This document shows, piece by piece, positions 62,039 through 64,000 of a stretch of 64,000 bases of DNA (position 1 is its first letter; every line of letters starts with the position of its first letter). Origin of the DNA: Terebella lapidaria (taxonomy: Eukaryota > Annelida > Polychaeta > Terebellida > Terebellidae); NCBI GenBank assembly GCA_949152475.1, contig OX424561.1, forward strand, positions 3,038,001 through 3,102,000, in the 5' to 3' direction. The notes under the pieces were generated by a model. It had not been told where the DNA came from. It was given only the letters and a program-made list of their open reading frames with translations, and ran no database searches. The position numbers and the translations under genes are program-made.

Positions 62039-64000
62039 GGTTACCGGACCTATGGTCCGATAACCTATTGGCATGGCGTTGCGTCCGTCGTCGTCCGTCG
62101 TCGTCGTCGTCGTCGTCGTCCACATTTTTATCTTTTTTGTTTACGGGCGAATTTTTCTGAAATTTTGCAGAAAAATACTTAAAAATAATTCAAGAAGGAG
62201 GTATTTTTTAGTTTTTTGATTTTCGCTTTTTCTTCAAAATGGCGGCCGTTTTCGACGAAAAAGGCCTGATTTTGGAGTTTGGCGGCCATTTTCTCAAAAT
62301 CTGTTCAGTAACTTTTTTTCTTTGTCCTCATATGTACTTCTATGATGTCTATAAATTTCGTTGCGCTTGAATCGCTCGAAGTGGGCCATTTTGGCCCAAA
62401 CTCGGCCCAAATGGGACTTTCCCATGTTAAATTCTCCTATGCTTTATAATGGGACACATTAAAGCCTAATATCTCACTTAATATTGAGATTAGAGACTAG
62501 GAATCAATTGTGGACATATAGGAAATGATATATGCTGAATATTGTCGTGACCTTGAATTTGACCTCTGACCTTGGTTTCAAGGTCAGAGCGGCCGTTTTC
62601 GTCGAAAAATGGCCAATTTTGGACTTCGACGGTCGTTTTCTCAAAATCTGTTCAGTAACTTTTTTTCTTATTGATGCATGACACTCCTCCTATGTACCTC
62701 TGTGACATGTATAAATTTCGTTGCCCTTGAATCGCTCGAAGTGGGCCATTTTGGGCCCAAACTCAGCCCAAATGGGACTTTCCCATGTTAAATTCTCCTA
62801 TGCTTTATAATGGGACACATTAAGCCTAATATCTCACTTAATATTGAAATTAGAGACTAGGAATGAATTGTGGACATATAGGAAATGATATATGCTAAAT
62901 ATTCTCGTGACCTTGAATTTGACTTTTGACCTCATTTTCAAGGTCACAGGACAAAATGGCTAATATCTCGCTTATTATCGACTTTACAGCTTAGGAATCA
63001 GTTGTGAACATATAGGAAATGATATATGCTGAATATTCTTGTGACCTTGAATTTGACCTTTGACCTCATTTTCAAGGTCACATGATATCTCGCTTATTAT
63101 CGACTTTACAGTTTAGGAATCAATTGTGAACATATAGGAAATGATATATGCTGAATATTTTCATGACCTTGAATTTGACCCTGACCTCATTTCCAAGGTC
63201 ACAGGACAAAATTGCTAATATATCGCTTATCATCGACTTTACAGCTTAGGAATCAATTGTGAACATATAGGAAATGATATATGCTGAATATTCTCGTCAC
63301 CTTGAATTTGACCTTTGACCTCATTTTCAAGGTCACAGGACAAAATGGCCAATATCTTGCTTATTAGCGACTTTACAGCTTAGGAATCAATTGTGAACAT
63401 ATAGGAAATGATATATGCTGAAAATGCTCGTGACCTTGAATTTGACCTTTGACCTCATTTTCAAGGTCACAGGACAAAATGGCCAATATCTTGCTTATTA
63501 GCGACTTTACAGCTTAGGAATCAATTGTGAACATATAGGAAATGATATATGCAGAAAATGCTCGTGACCTTGAATTTGACCTTTGACCTATTTTCAAGGT
63601 CACAGGACAAAATGGCCAATATCTTGCTTATTAGCGACTTTACAGCTTAGGAATCAATTGTGAACATATAGGAAATGATATATGCTGAAAATGCTCGTGA
63701 CCTTGAATTTGACCTTCGACCTATTTTCAGGGTCACAGGACAAAATGGCCAATATCTTGCTTATTAGCGACTTTACAGCTTAGGAATTAATTGTGAACAT
63801 ATAGGAAATGATATATGCTGAAAATTCTCATGACCTTGAATTTGACCTTTGACCTCATTTTCAAGGTCAACAGGACAAAATGGCTAATATCTTGCTTATT
63901 ATCGACTTCACAGCTTAGGAATCAATTGTGAACATATAGGAAATGATATATTCTGAATATTTTAATGATATTGAATTTGACCTTTGACCTAAATTTCAAG
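62039..64000 (+). mobile_element. Array-bearing TIR element (copy C) in WDR26 intron 5, cut by the window end
   Basis: The head GGTTACCGGACC, TAT, GGTCCGATAACC, the CGTC stretch and the AAAATGGCGGCC section closely match copy A (3017 onward). At least 11 units of the 134 bp array follow, from about 62470. Unit-by-unit differences parallel copy A (for example CCTGACCTCATTTCC near 63180 and 4798), so A and C share a recent source. The end lies outside the window. Confidence 0.8.

Overview
This is a 64 kb piece of an animal nuclear genome: split genes with GT-AG introns, long introns full of mobile DNA, and vertebrate-like orthologues of basic metabolic and signalling genes. The repeats (arrays with a 134 bp period inside TIR elements, a 5S-headed SINE, tRNA-headed SINEs, many small MITEs) suggest a marine lophotrochozoan, perhaps a mollusc. 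The phylum is a guess and cannot be proved from this window.

Layout. 1-1.25 kb: end of a DIRS-like tyrosine-recombinase retroelement (fossil). 1.39-2.25 kb (+): last three exons of a two-pore cation channel, probably TPC3-like. 3.0-13.7 kb: a nest of TA-flanked TIR elements carrying tandem arrays in both orientations, interrupted by other insertions. 15.7-30.3 kb (+): complete PP2A B56 regulatory subunit (PPP2R5E-like), 12 coding exons, 459 aa. 33.5-37.5 kb (-): GNPAT, peroxisomal dihydroxyacetone-phosphate acyltransferase, 13 exons, ending in the peroxisomal signal AKL; it converges tail-to-tail with the PP2A gene. 38.2-42.9 kb: a cluster of foldback/MITE elements. 43.5-46.3 kb (-): 10-formyltetrahydrofolate dehydrogenase of the mitochondrial ALDH1L2 type, 921 aa in one uninterrupted exon. 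47-58.8 kb: a MITE, then duplicated repeat blocks and the remains of a Ty3/gypsy element. 59.5 kb to the end (+): first five coding exons of WDR26 (LisH-CTLH part of a CTLH/GID ubiquitin ligase subunit); its fifth intron holds another 134 bp-period array and runs off the window.

The host genes do not form one pathway: a lysosomal/endosomal-type channel, a phosphatase targeting subunit, an ether-lipid enzyme, a one-carbon enzyme and a ubiquitin-ligase subunit. The observations most worth checking are: (1) a 33 bp minisatellite that repeats the 5' splice site of PPP2R5E exon 2 so that four donors keep frame in 11-residue steps; (2) arrays in which every 134 bp unit carries perfect nuclear-receptor-like motifs; (3) the intronless ALDH1L2-type gene; (4) an apparent AUG-less, coding-like N-terminus of WDR26 under an overlapping upstream ORF.
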